This document shows positions 1 to 8,158 of a stretch of DNA of 64,000 nt, one piece after another (positions within the stretch are counted from its first letter, which is position 1; each line of letters starts with the position of its first letter). A program made the translations under genes and the position numbers. The notes under the pieces were generated by a model. It saw only the letters and a list, made by a program, of their open reading frames with translations. It ran no database searches and had not been told where the DNA came from. The DNA comes from Psychroserpens sp041224425. GTDB taxonomy: Bacteria; Bacteroidota; Bacteroidia; Flavobacteriales; Flavobacteriaceae. Where the stretch lies: assembly GCF_041224425.1 (NCBI RefSeq), contig NZ_JBGFGL010000076.1:1-64000 (forward strand). Reading direction: 5' to 3'.

Positions 1-2240
1 CCTCGATATAGTATGGTCCTGCGCTCAATGGGTTGCCACAGGCATCCTCTCCGTTGTAGCTTATCGTGATAAGTCCTCCACAGGCATCGTACTCCTTAAC
101 TACGTTCGCCTCCAATTCTCCTGAAAGCTCACAAAGTCCAGATAACACATTAGTATATGTAGCGTTTGCAGCTTCGAATCCTGCTGCGTCGGCACATGCG
201 ATCTTGTCTGAGAATTCTGGAGCACTAACTTCTGGAGCTGGTGCTGGCAATACAGTAATTGTTTTTCTGTAATCGATTTCACGACCACAATCGTCGATAA
301 ATTTCCAATCTACGTATAAAGTACCACCACATGCATCATAACTACCTGATAAAGTACCTTCTACTTCACCGTTAATACCACAAGTACCTTCTAATCCATT
401 AGAATAAGCAAGGTTTGTAACAATATAGTCATCAGCTAAATCACAAGCTACTTCAATACTTGGTAATGGGTTGATGAATTCTGCCATTGGAGCAGGATCA
501 ACTGTAATAGTTTGAGAAGCACTTAATGGATTTCCACAAATATCTTCTCCATCCCAAGTTACAGTGATAGTTCCACCGCACTCATCAAAATTGTTTGTTT
601 GAACTGGCTCTAAATAACCAGAAATATTACATTCGCCTTCTAGTCCATTGCTGTAACCTAAAGCTTGAGCTTGGTATGCATCAGCATCAGAACAACTTAA
701 TGTAAAGTCTTCAACAGGATCAACCGTTGGAGCTGGAGCTGGATCAACTTTTACTTGCTTTCTAGCAGTAATTGTTCTACCACACTCGTCTGTGTATGAC
801 CAATCAACATATAGTAATCCACCACAAGCAGTAAACTCACCACTTAAAACTCCTTCAACAGAACCATTAATACCACACTCTCCGTCTAAACCATTAGAAT
901 AAGACAATGAAGTTGGCTCATAGTTTTGAGCTTCAGCACAAGAAACCTCTTCATGCTCAACATCGTCAAAACTAGCTTCAGGAGCTGGGTTAACGATAAT
1001 TTCAAATGGACCAGCACTTAATGGACGACCACAAGCATCTTCTCCATCATAAGTAATGGTAATTTTACCACCACATAAATCATATTCTTTAGAAACATAA
1101 GCTTCTAATGAACCAGAGATTTCACAATCACCAGTTAAACCATTAGAATATGTAGCGTCATCAGCAGTCCAATTTGCCGCCATTGCACACATAATATCAG
1201 CTGGGAATTCAGGAGTTGATACTGTAGCTTCAGGAGCTGGATCAACAATGATATCATATGGACCTGCACTTAAAGGACGTCCACAAGCATCTTCACCATC
1301 ATAAGAAATAGTGATTTTTCCACCACATGCGTCATATTCTTTAACAACATAAGCCTCTAATGAACCTGAAATTTCACATAATCCAGTTAAGCCATTAGAA
1401 TATGTTGCTGCATCAGCGGAATACGCATCTGCATCAGCACAAGCTATATTAGTTGGGAATTCTGGAGTAGTAATTGAAGCTGCTGGAGCTGGCATTACTT
1501 GGATTGTAGTCGAAGCAGAAAGCGGATTTCCACACTCATCCTGACCATTCCAGTTTATTGTAATAGTACCACCACAAGCATCAAAATCATTTATTTGCTC
1601 TGGTTCAACGCTTCCGCTAATACTACAACTTCCTTCTTGTCCATTGCTATAATTTAAAGCACTAGCAACATATCCTTCTGCATCGGCACAAGATAAGCTA
1701 GTTTCAACCTCGATAGGCTCAAATTCTGGAGCTGGAGCTGGTAATACAGTAACTTCAAAAGTAGCACTTAATGAATTACCACATGCATCTTCACCCGCGT
1801 AAGTTACAGTGATTTTTCCACCACATGCATCAAAAAGATTTTTTTGGATTGGATCAATAGAACCATTTAATGAGCAATCACCATCTAAACCATTAGAATA
1901 GTTTAAAGGTTGAGCAACATAACCAGCTGCATCGTCACAAGACAATTCAAAATTTTGAACTGGGTCTAATTGTGCTGCAGGAGCAGGAGTCACATTGATT
2001 TCGAATGGTCCAGCACTTAATGGTGTTCCACAAGAATCTTCACCACTATATGATATAATGATTTTTCCTCCACATACTGTGAAATCATTTTGTACAGAAG
2101 CTTCGATTGATCCTGAAATTGCACAAGCACCAGAATCAACACCATTAGAATATGTAGCTGCATCAGCAACAAAACCATACGCTTCTTCACAAGATAGTGA
2201 ATCAGGGAATTCAGGAGCTGTAAGAGTAGATTCAGGAGCT
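1..2240 (-). repeat. Tandem ~82-residue (about 245 bp) protein-coding repeats, class B
   Basis: Eight full units and one partial unit lie in the C-terminal-ward half of the giant protein. Boundaries fall at the PAPxP/PAPEA linkers, near 1985, 1735, 1490, 1240, 990, 740, 490 and 245. Every unit keeps four Cys and the signatures SNGL, CGG and D.CG. Two subtypes alternate irregularly: one ending in GEDACGxPLSA and one ending in DECGRxI. The DNA is diverged at synonymous sites, so the repeats are maintained at protein level. The unit nearest the left edge (1-245) uses markedly more G/C-ending codons than its neighbours. Confidence 0.85.
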
Positions 2241-3409
2241 CCTTGAACTGTTATATGTTGAGATAATGATGTTGTATTACCACATTGGTCTGTAGCAGTC
2301 CAAGTTCTAACAATTTTACCACCATCACAATAATCACCAAGATTACTTAAATCCTCAACGTATTCAATCTTAATATTTGAGTCACAGTTATCAGTGTAGC
2401 TTACATCTGGTGCAGCTGGCACTTGATCAATACATGTGTAAAAAGCATCTTTAGGTATATCATTTAAAACCGGAGCTTCAGAATCAGATCCTGAATATAC
2501 AATTTGAATTGGCTCTGCAAAATTATTACAGTCGTCAACAATTGTATAATTGTAAATAGCATACCATTTACAATCGCTTCCTTTAGAATCACTTGTTTTA
2601 GTTACAGTAACTGAACCACAGTTATCAGTATATAATGCAGCAATCTCTTGTTCAGTTGGCCCTAATGGCTTTTCACTGTAACATAAATTTAGTTCAGATC
2701 CTCCTTGAGGTATAGAGTCTGGCTCTAATAATTGAGGAGCTTCACTATCGCCACCACTGTAATTAACATCTAGTTCAGCAGCAAAATTTCCACATACATC
2801 AGAAATTTGATATTTGTAGAAAGCTGTCCAAGAACAGTCATCTCCTTGTGGAGTACCGTATTTGGTAACGATAATGTCTCCACCACAGTTATCAGCATAT
2901 AAAGCTGCGATTTCGTCTTCAGATGGTCCTTGAGGAGCATCAGCGAAACATGCATTGATGTTATCTCCACCAGTAGGAACAACTGCTCCGTCAACTAAAG
3001 TAGGAGCTTGTAAATCACCACCTACATAACTGATTTTGATTTGTTCTTCGAAACTTCCACACTTAATATCATAAGTGTATTCAACTTCCCAGCCACAATC
3101 ATCACCACTCATAAGAGTAGATTTGACTACATCTGCAGGAATGTCTCCACATTGATTTAAATACAAGTTTGCAACATCTGCTTCAGATGGACCTGGAGGT
3201 GCATCTTCTTGGCAACGGTTGAAGAACGTACTTCGCTCCGCTTGCCCTAACATTGAACCTGTACTAAACATAAATAGCATGATAAAGGCTAACACCTTCA
3301 TGCTATTGGAATGTTTGGTAATAAGATCAATGCTACAACACGATAAATTCGTGATAGACTGCCAGATTTTGGCTCGACTACCACTTCGGGTAAAATTGCT
3401 CATAAACAT
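1..3409 (-). CDS. Giant secreted Cys-rich HYR/Ig-like repeat protein (5' part; 3' end beyond left edge)
   Basis: The minus-strand frame is open from the ATG at 3409 to the left edge, at least 1136 codons, so the C-terminus (where a type IX secretion signal would lie) is not visible. The likely start is ATG at 3409 or 3403; a third in-frame ATG at 3301 directly precedes a hydrophobic stretch (MKVLAFIMLF...) that reads as a signal peptide, giving an unusually long N-terminal extension otherwise. After it come about four units of ~80-93 residues (e.g. GPSEDEIAALYADNCGG) and then eight full and one partial ~82-residue units with the pattern YSNGL..C.ISGS...DACGG.I...GEDACG.PLSA, ending in PAP-rich linkers. 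Each of the second-type units has four Cys. The architecture resembles HYR-like/SprB-type flavobacterial surface adhesins; an adhesive or gliding role is inference. Confidence 0.85.
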   Translation of the reverse strand, partial: MFMSNFTRSGSRAKIWQSITNLSCCSIDLITKHSNSMKVLAFIMLFMFSTGSMLGQAERSTFFNRCQEDAPPGPSEADVANLYLNQCGDIPADVVKSTLMSGDDCGWEVEYTYDIKCGSFEEQIKISYVGGDLQAPTLVDGAVVPTGGDNINACFADAPQGPSEDEIAALYADNCGGDIIVTKYGTPQGDDCSWTAFYKYQISDVCGNFAAELDVNYSGGDSEAPQLLEPDSIPQGGSELNLCYSEKPLGPTEQEIAALYTDNCGSVTVTKTSDSKGSDCKWYAIYNYTIVDDCNNFAEPIQIVYSGSDSEAPVLNDIPKDAFYTCIDQVPAAPDVSYTDNCDSNIKIEYVEDLSNLGDYCDGGKIVRTWTATDQCGNTTSLSQHITVQGAPESTLTAPEFPDSLSCEEAYGFVADAATYSNGVDSGACAISGSIEASVQNDFTVCGGKIIISYSGEDSCGTPLSAGPFEINVTPAPAAQLDPVQNFELSCDDAAGYVAQPLNYSNGLDGDCSLNGSIDPIQKNLFDACGGKITVTYAGEDACGNSLSATFEVTVLPAPAPEFEPIEVETSLSCADAEGYVASALNYSNGQEGSCSISGSVEPEQINDFDACGGTITINWNGQDECGNPLSASTTIQVMPAPAASITTPEFPTNIACADADAYSADAATYSNGLTGLCEISGSLEAYVVKEYDACGGKITISYDGEDACGRPLSAGPYDIIVDPAPEATVSTPEFPADIMCAMAANWTADDATYSNGLTGDCEISGSLEAYVSKEYDLCGGKITITYDGEDACGRPLSAGPFEIIVNPAPEASFDDVEHEEVSCAEAQNYEPTSLSYSNGLDGECGINGSVEGVLSGEFTACGGLLYVDWSYTDECGRTITARKQVKVDPAPAPTVDPVEDFTLSCSDADAYQAQALGYSNGLEGECNISGYLEPVQTNNFDECGGTITVTWDGEDICGNPLSASQTITVDPAPMAEFINPLPSIEVACDLADDYIVTNLAYSNGLEGTCGINGEVEGTLSGSYDACGGTLYVDWKFIDDCGREIDYRKTITVLPAPAPEVSAPEFSDKIACADAAGFEAANATYTNVLSGLCELSGELEANVVKEYDACGGLITISYNGEDACGNPLSAGPYYIE
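2241..3218 (-). repeat. Tandem ~80-93-residue protein-coding repeats, class A
   Basis: The N-terminal part of the giant protein has about four units. Three share GPSE/GPTE-x-EIAALYxDNCG, then a DC.W block and a (Y)SGGDSEAP-type boundary (near 3010, 2733 and 2475). The fourth, ending near 2240, is more like a classical HYR domain (TATDQCGNTTS). They differ from the class B units in sequence but share the paired-Cys design. Confidence 0.75.
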
Positions 3410-3789
3410 AACATTTGGTTTTAAATTAAAATTATCTTAACATTTATTTCAACTGTTTTACCAGTCTACATAACAAAAGCAAATTGCTTAAGTAATAGGT
3501 TTGGGGACCAAATGAGATATGCCTATTATATGTATCCATAAACAGACTACTCAATGCTTGAATAATTGCTTATTCAAAATTCAATAAATGTGCTAATAAT
3601 CAATTGTTGTGCTATCAAACAATTTTAGGTAAGAACATAAAAAAAGACGTTTTAAAATCTGCTTTTTATGTGGTCAAAATGAATATAATCCACCCTAACT
3701 TACTTTCAAAAGTAGATTATAAAATATTGAATGCCAAATAAATTTAACGTTTTTTTACAGATTAAACACTTGAACATTTTTTTTTGCAT
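3410..3789. other. 380-bp intergenic region: long, apparently structured leader of the giant repeat protein
   Basis: No gene is visible here. It holds the promoter candidate at 3707-3738 and two perfect stem-loops downstream of it on the minus-strand transcript: 3602-3624 (7-bp arms, 9-nt loop) and 3558-3577 (8-bp arms, loop reading GCAA in the RNA). A 13-bp palindrome, AAGCAAATTGCTT, lies at 3477-3489. If the promoter is right the mRNA leader is about 290 nt. A weak hairpin followed by U7 at 3640-3656 could be a terminator or attenuator. Confidence 0.5.
3707..3738 (-). promoter_or_regulatory. Bacteroidota-type promoter for the giant repeat protein
   Basis: On the minus strand TTTG (3738-3735) is followed after 20 nt by TACTTTTG (3714-3707). 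This matches the Bacteroidota consensus TTTG-N19/20-TAnnTTTG in both boxes. The predicted start of transcription is near 3702. Confidence 0.55.
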
Positions 3790-5301
3790 TTAATCGAAAA
3801 GCAATTCATTTTCGATGCAAAAATCTTCGATGAAATGTAACGAGGATTCTATCATTTTATGAAAAATTCCATCTTCTTCCACAAATGGGATTTCATCTCT
3901 ATAACTACTTATAAATGATTCAATTAATGGCGATGATAATTTAGGCTTTCTAAAGTTTAAAGCCTGGGAAGCATTTAATAATTCAATAGCCAGTACACGC
4001 TCGGTATTTTGTATTAATGTATAAGCTTGCGTGGCAGCATTAGCTCCCATGCTAACATGATCTTCTTGACCATTACTCGATACAATACTATCGACACTAG
4101 CGGGTGTAGCCAATTGTTTGTTGGCACTTACAATACTAGCTGCTGTGTATTGAGGAATCATAAATCCTGAATTCAATCCTGGGTTGTCTACCAAAAAAGC
4201 GGGCAATCCTCTTGTTCCTGAAATCAGTTGGTATATTCTTCGCTCTGAAATGTTTCCCAACTCAGCCATTGCTATCTTCAAATAATCTAATGCCAATGCT
4301 AAGGGTTGTCCATGAAAGTTTCCTCCTGAAATAATTTTATCCTCTTGGATAAAAATGTTTGGATTGTCGGTAACCGAATTAATTTCTGTTTTAAAAACCT
4401 TATGCACAAAGTTCAATGTATCTTTTGTTGCGCCATGGACTTGTGGAATACATCTAAACGAATAAGGATCTTGCACATCCTGTTTTTCTTGTGCTATCAA
4501 TTCACTACCTTCCAAAAATTCTCGAATCCTTTCAGCCGTTTTCAACTGACCATTATGCGGCCTTACTAAATGTACCAGGTCATCAAAAGGTTCAATTCTA
4601 CCATTAAAGGCATCCAACGAAATACTTGATATCAAATCTGCCATATAAGACAACTTATAGGACTTAATTAATAAGTAGATACCATAAGCACTCATAAATT
4701 GAGTTCCATTCAGAAGTGCTAAGCCTTCTTTGGATTTTAAGGTTATGGGTTCAAGCTGTAATTCCTTTAAAACATCTTCGGCTTCACAAATACGATCTTT
4801 ATAATAAACTTGTCCTTTTCCAATTAATGGCAAAGCCAAATGTGCCAAAGGCGCTAAGTCTCCAGAAGCACCTAATGAGCCTTGTGTGTATATAACAGGA
4901 AGTATGTCATGATTGTAAAAATAAATTAGCCTATTTACGGTATCCAATTGCACACCACTATGTCCATAACTTAATGACTGTATCTTTAAAAGCAACATTA
5001 ATCTAATGATCTCTTTAGAAACCTTATCTCCAGTTCCGCAAGCATGGGACATGACGAGGTTTTCCTGCAAATGAGTTAATTTATCACCTGATATCTTAAC
5101 ATTGCACAACGACCCGAATCCTGTATTGATTCCATATATAGGTTCGTCTTGAGTGCGCATCTTTTGATCTAAATACGCACGACAATTGGTTATTTTACGA
5201 ATCGCCTCTTCCGATAACTTGACTTTTTTCTGATAAAACAGAATATCACTAATTGTTGAAAGCTCTAGAGTTTCGGAAGAAATAATATGTTCAGTATCCA
5301 T
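3790..5301 (-). CDS. hutH: Histidine ammonia-lyase
   Basis: This 503-residue protein deaminates L-histidine to urocanate in the cytoplasm, the first step of histidine degradation. The Ala-Ser-Gly triad that cyclises into the MIO prosthetic group is at residues 145-147 (GSLGASGDLAPLAHL), and the active-site Tyr lies in YGINTGFG (56-63). SHACGTG (85-91) and QEDHVSMG are further family signatures. Length is normal for HAL (~500-510). The other hut genes (hutU, hutI, hutG) are not next to it. It is divergent from the TlpA-like gene. Related MIO enzymes (phenylalanine or tyrosine ammonia-lyase/mutase) differ at selectivity residues not resolved here, but HAL is the most likely reading. Confidence 0.92.
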   Translation of the reverse strand: MDTEHIISSETLELSTISDILFYQKKVKLSEEAIRKITNCRAYLDQKMRTQDEPIYGINTGFGSLCNVKISGDKLTHLQENLVMSHACGTGDKVSKEIIRLMLLLKIQSLSYGHSGVQLDTVNRLIYFYNHDILPVIYTQGSLGASGDLAPLAHLALPLIGKGQVYYKDRICEAEDVLKELQLEPITLKSKEGLALLNGTQFMSAYGIYLLIKSYKLSYMADLISSISLDAFNGRIEPFDDLVHLVRPHNGQLKTAERIREFLEGSELIAQEKQDVQDPYSFRCIPQVHGATKDTLNFVHKVFKTEINSVTDNPNIFIQEDKIISGGNFHGQPLALALDYLKIAMAELGNISERRIYQLISGTRGLPAFLVDNPGLNSGFMIPQYTAASIVSANKQLATPASVDSIVSSNGQEDHVSMGANAATQAYTLIQNTERVLAIELLNASQALNFRKPKLSSPLIESFISSYRDEIPFVEEDGIFHKMIESSLHFIEDFCIENELLFD

Positions 5302-5397
5302 GTTGAGAAATTTTCACTTCAAAAATCAACATTACTAATCTTGTATGCAACAAATGTTAATAATTAATAAAATATGGATATTGTTAGACGAATCTTT

Positions 5398-5405
5398 TAT
5401 TTTTG
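5398..5405 (+). promoter_or_regulatory. -7 box of the TlpA-like lipoprotein gene
   Basis: TATTTTTG is an exact TAnnTTTG match, ending 21 nt before the chosen ATG at 5427. The upstream TTG is 14 nt away, shorter than the usual ~19, so the -33 element is weak. Confidence 0.45.
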
Positions 5406-5426
5406 AGAAAACATAAATCACAACCT

Positions 5427-6464
5427 ATGAAACAATTACTTATAATCTTATGCGCGTTGTCTATCGTTGCATGTCAAGAAGAACCTAAAGATTATGTAAC
5501 CTTAAGTGGTACCATAAAAAATCCACATGAAAGCAAAACATTGAAAGTTTACATGGGAAAGGACTATGAAAAAAATATCAAAGTTAATGACGATGGTACT
5601 TTTAGTGACACCTTAAAAATAGCTGATGGAGATTACTCCATAAAACATGGAGACGAATATGGTTCTATTTATTTAAAGAACGGATTTGAGTCTTCATTTG
5701 AAACCGATTATGAAGATTTTGACAATACTTTGGTTTATAAAGGAGATGGCTCAGATATCAATAATTTTGCTATTCAATCGTATTTATTGTCCAATGAGCA
5801 TTTTACAGATGATTTATTTGCAGAACCTAGTAAGGAGCGTTTAGACAAAGCTGTTACAGCTTACAAGGAAGGATTTCAAAAATTACAGGACAATTACAAA
5901 AATCTAGATTCCCTTCATATTGCCAACGGACAAAAAAACATGGAAGGAACTATTAATTCTTTAGAAAAATATTTATCTGGAAAAATAGCCCTTAGAGAAG
6001 AATTACCACAAGGATCTCCTTCTCCTACGTTTGAAAATTACATCAATCATAAAGGAGGAACTACTTCCCTATCTGACCTTAAAGGAAAATATGTTTATGT
6101 AGATATTTGGGCAACATGGTGTGGTCCATGTAAGCGCGAGATTCCTTCCTTGAAAAAGGTGGAAGAACAGTTCCATGGTCAAAATATTGAATTTGTCAGT
6201 ATTTCTGTAGATGATGAAAAACGCAGTGGCACCAAGGAAAAAGCTTTTGAAGCTTGGAAAAAAATGGTTGATGATAAGAACTTAGGAGGCATCCAATTAT
6301 TTTCAGACAATGCATGGCAATCTGATTTCGTGAGAGCATACCAGGTTAATGGTATTCCTCGTTTTATCCTTATCGATCCAGATGGAAACATTGTAAGTCC
6401 AGATGCTCCTCGACCTTCAAATCCAAAATTAGTAGAACTTCTTGAGGAGAAATTAAATTCTTAA
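5427..6464 (+). CDS. TlpA-like thiol:disulfide oxidoreductase lipoprotein (DUF4369 + thioredoxin fold)
   Basis: This is a 345-residue periplasmic or outer-membrane lipoprotein. The start was moved to the ATG at 5427, since the longer frame begins with TTG inside the -7 box; from there the N-terminus is a classic lipoprotein signal (MKQLLIILCALSIVAC, lipid-bearing Cys16). An N-terminal DUF4369-like beta domain (about 22-110) and a helical linker precede a thioredoxin domain with WATWCGPCKRE (catalytic CxxC at Cys232 and Cys235) and the cis-Pro region GIPRFILIDPDG. Such proteins reduce disulfides in exported proteins or cytochromes c; the specific substrate is unknown. A strong terminator follows. 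Confidence 0.88.
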   Translation: MKQLLIILCALSIVACQEEPKDYVTLSGTIKNPHESKTLKVYMGKDYEKNIKVNDDGTFSDTLKIADGDYSIKHGDEYGSIYLKNGFESSFETDYEDFDNTLVYKGDGSDINNFAIQSYLLSNEHFTDDLFAEPSKERLDKAVTAYKEGFQKLQDNYKNLDSLHIANGQKNMEGTINSLEKYLSGKIALREELPQGSPSPTFENYINHKGGTTSLSDLKGKYVYVDIWATWCGPCKREIPSLKKVEEQFHGQNIEFVSISVDDEKRSGTKEKAFEAWKKMVDDKNLGGIQLFSDNAWQSDFVRAYQVNGIPRFILIDPDGNIVSPDAPRPSNPKLVELLEEKLNS

Positions 6465-6484
6465 ACGTTTTATATTTAAAAACT

Positions 6485-6512
6485 AAGCCACTTTTTTAAG
6501 TGGCTTTTTTAT
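6485..6512 (+). terminator. Rho-independent terminator after the TlpA-like gene
   Basis: A 9-bp perfect stem AAGCCACTT/AAGTGGCTT (6485-6493/6498-6506) has a TTTT loop and a T-run. It lies between convergent genes; the minus strand reads AGTTTTT after the stem, so it may also serve nnr. Confidence 0.85.
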
Positions 6513-6516
6513 TTTA

Positions 6517-8076
6517 TTAGCCTTCTTTTTTCTCTTTTCCCTCTTGTGGCTGTTGCTCTTGTTCAGGCGGTTTGAATAAATCGATATATGCTTGTCCTAA
6601 ATAATCAATAACATTACTTGCCATTAAACTTTGGTACCCGTAATCTTCAACAGCTATATCTGCAGATCTTCCATGTAGATACACCCCAAAAATTGCAGCA
6701 ACCAACGGTTCGTAATCTTGAGCTATTAAGCCTGTAATTATTCCCATCAACACATCTCCTGTACCTGCTGTTGCCAAACCAGGATTACCTGTTGTATTTA
6801 CATAATACTTGTCTTGGTAAACGGTAATTGTATTGGCTCCCTTAATAACAACAATAACATCATATTGCTTAGAAAATGTACTAACCTTGTCCAACTTGTC
6901 AAAATCATTTTTCCATGACCCAATCAAACGTTCCAACTCTTTGGGATGTGGTGTTAACACCGTTTGTTTTGGTAATAGCTTGAGCAGTTTTTTACTCTTG
7001 GATAACATATTCAATCCGTCGGCATCAATAACCAACGGTTTCTTATTTTCTTTAAGGAACGTTTCAAAAGCAGTTATAGTTTTAGGCAAGGTTCCAACAC
7101 CTATTCCTAATCCAATAACGTCTGGGTCTTCTGGAAATGATATATTAGAAATAAACGTTTCCTCCACATCAGAAACCACCATAGCTTCAGGCAAAGTGGT
7201 TTGCAATATCGAATATCCACACTTTGGAACGAAGGAAGTTACCAAACCTGCTCCTGATGCTAGCACAGCCTTTGAACTCAGAACTACGGCTCCGATTTTT
7301 CCATATTGTCCTCCAATAATCAATGCATGACCATAAGTACCTTTATGTGAAAATTTCTCTCTTGGCCTGTATTGCGGTAACACCTCATGTCTTCCTATAA
7401 GCTCTGCTTTGGTTTGGGTCTTAAACAAAAACTCTCTATCAATTCCAATATCCAACACTTCCCATTGCAGAGAATATTTAGCTGTATCAGGCAGAAAGAA
7501 AATGAGTTTTGGCGATTGAAAACTCAATGTGTGATTTGCCCACACGACTGCATTTTCATTATCAGGAACTTTATCTGTGAATGCTCCTGAAGGAATATCG
7601 ATAGATAAGGTGAATGCTTTGCTATTCTTAAAATGCTGAAATATATCAATAACCCATTCTGCGGCTGGACGATTAAGTCCAATCCCAAATACAGCATCAA
7701 TGATGATGTCATCTTGATGTATTTGAGGTAAATCGGTATCCTTAGACATCATTGTTGGCCACACTTTGGTAGTTTCCTTGATGCGCTCATAATTCACTAA
7801 AAAGTCCTTAGAACGCTTATCACTGTAATTCACTATATATGTGTTTACATTATACCCATGATTCAGTAAATGCCTGGCAATTACTAATCCATCACCACCA
7901 TTATTGCCAATACCACAAAAGACATGGATTGGAACTTGGGCACCTTGCATCCTGACATGTAGCCAGTTAAAAATTTGGATGCCTGCACGTTCCATTAATT
8001 CGGTTGAACTAATGTTTTGTTTTTCGGCTGTTAAACGATCACCTTCGTAAATTTGTTCTTTTGAGAAAATTTTCAC
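6517..8076 (-). CDS. nnr: Bifunctional NAD(P)H-hydrate epimerase / ADP-dependent NAD(P)H-hydrate dehydratase
   Basis: This 519-residue fusion repairs hydrated NADH and NADPH. The N-terminal YjeF_N epimerase half carries GNNGGDG (57-63) and the acidic IIDAVFGIGL motif. The C-terminal ribokinase-like dehydratase half carries NTTGNPGLATAGTGDVLMG (427-445), with the catalytic Asp in the GTGD turn. The start is GTG at 8076, as no ATG lies near. The C-terminus ends in a charged low-complexity tail rich in Gln, Glu and Lys. Length fits full-length bacterial Nnr (~500). It is divergent from thrA. Confidence 0.93.
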   Translation of the reverse strand: MKIFSKEQIYEGDRLTAEKQNISSTELMERAGIQIFNWLHVRMQGAQVPIHVFCGIGNNGGDGLVIARHLLNHGYNVNTYIVNYSDKRSKDFLVNYERIKETTKVWPTMMSKDTDLPQIHQDDIIIDAVFGIGLNRPAAEWVIDIFQHFKNSKAFTLSIDIPSGAFTDKVPDNENAVVWANHTLSFQSPKLIFFLPDTAKYSLQWEVLDIGIDREFLFKTQTKAELIGRHEVLPQYRPREKFSHKGTYGHALIIGGQYGKIGAVVLSSKAVLASGAGLVTSFVPKCGYSILQTTLPEAMVVSDVEETFISNISFPEDPDVIGLGIGVGTLPKTITAFETFLKENKKPLVIDADGLNMLSKSKKLLKLLPKQTVLTPHPKELERLIGSWKNDFDKLDKVSTFSKQYDVIVVIKGANTITVYQDKYYVNTTGNPGLATAGTGDVLMGIITGLIAQDYEPLVAAIFGVYLHGRSADIAVEDYGYQSLMASNVIDYLGQAYIDLFKPPEQEQQPQEGKEKKEG

Positions 8077-8085
8077 TTATGCGGA

Positions 8086-8115
8086 TTTTTATTAGAAGTA
8101 AAAGTAATACTTTTG
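8086..8115 (+). promoter_or_regulatory. Promoter of the thrABC operon
   Basis: TACTTTTG at 8108-8115 matches TAnnTTTG exactly, with TTTT 18 nt upstream at 8086-8089. The predicted leader is about 40 nt; it contains no obvious leader peptide or attenuator. Confidence 0.45.
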
Positions 8116-8158
8116 AATATAATAAATTGATATAAAAACTACAGCAGACACTACTAGA

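Noticed and set aside
1..2240. Possible CRISPR or DNA-level tandem repeat, given the ~245-bp recurrence
   Set aside because: The period is far too long for CRISPR, the copies differ at synonymous sites, and the frame is kept throughout; it is a coding domain repeat.
1..3409. Apparent lack of a gene on either strand apart from short frames of about 60-85 residues
   Set aside because: The minus strand has one frame open without a stop from 3409 to the left edge with a signal peptide and coherent repeats; the short frames lie across it.
5403..5426. Upstream TTG as start of the TlpA-like lipoprotein
   Set aside because: It overlaps the -7 box and would put eight polar residues before a classic lipoprotein signal starting at the ATG at 5427.
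6833..7330. 165-residue open frame on the plus strand
   Set aside because: It is antisense to the ADP-dependent dehydratase half of nnr, whose motifs are intact; no promoter or family signature.
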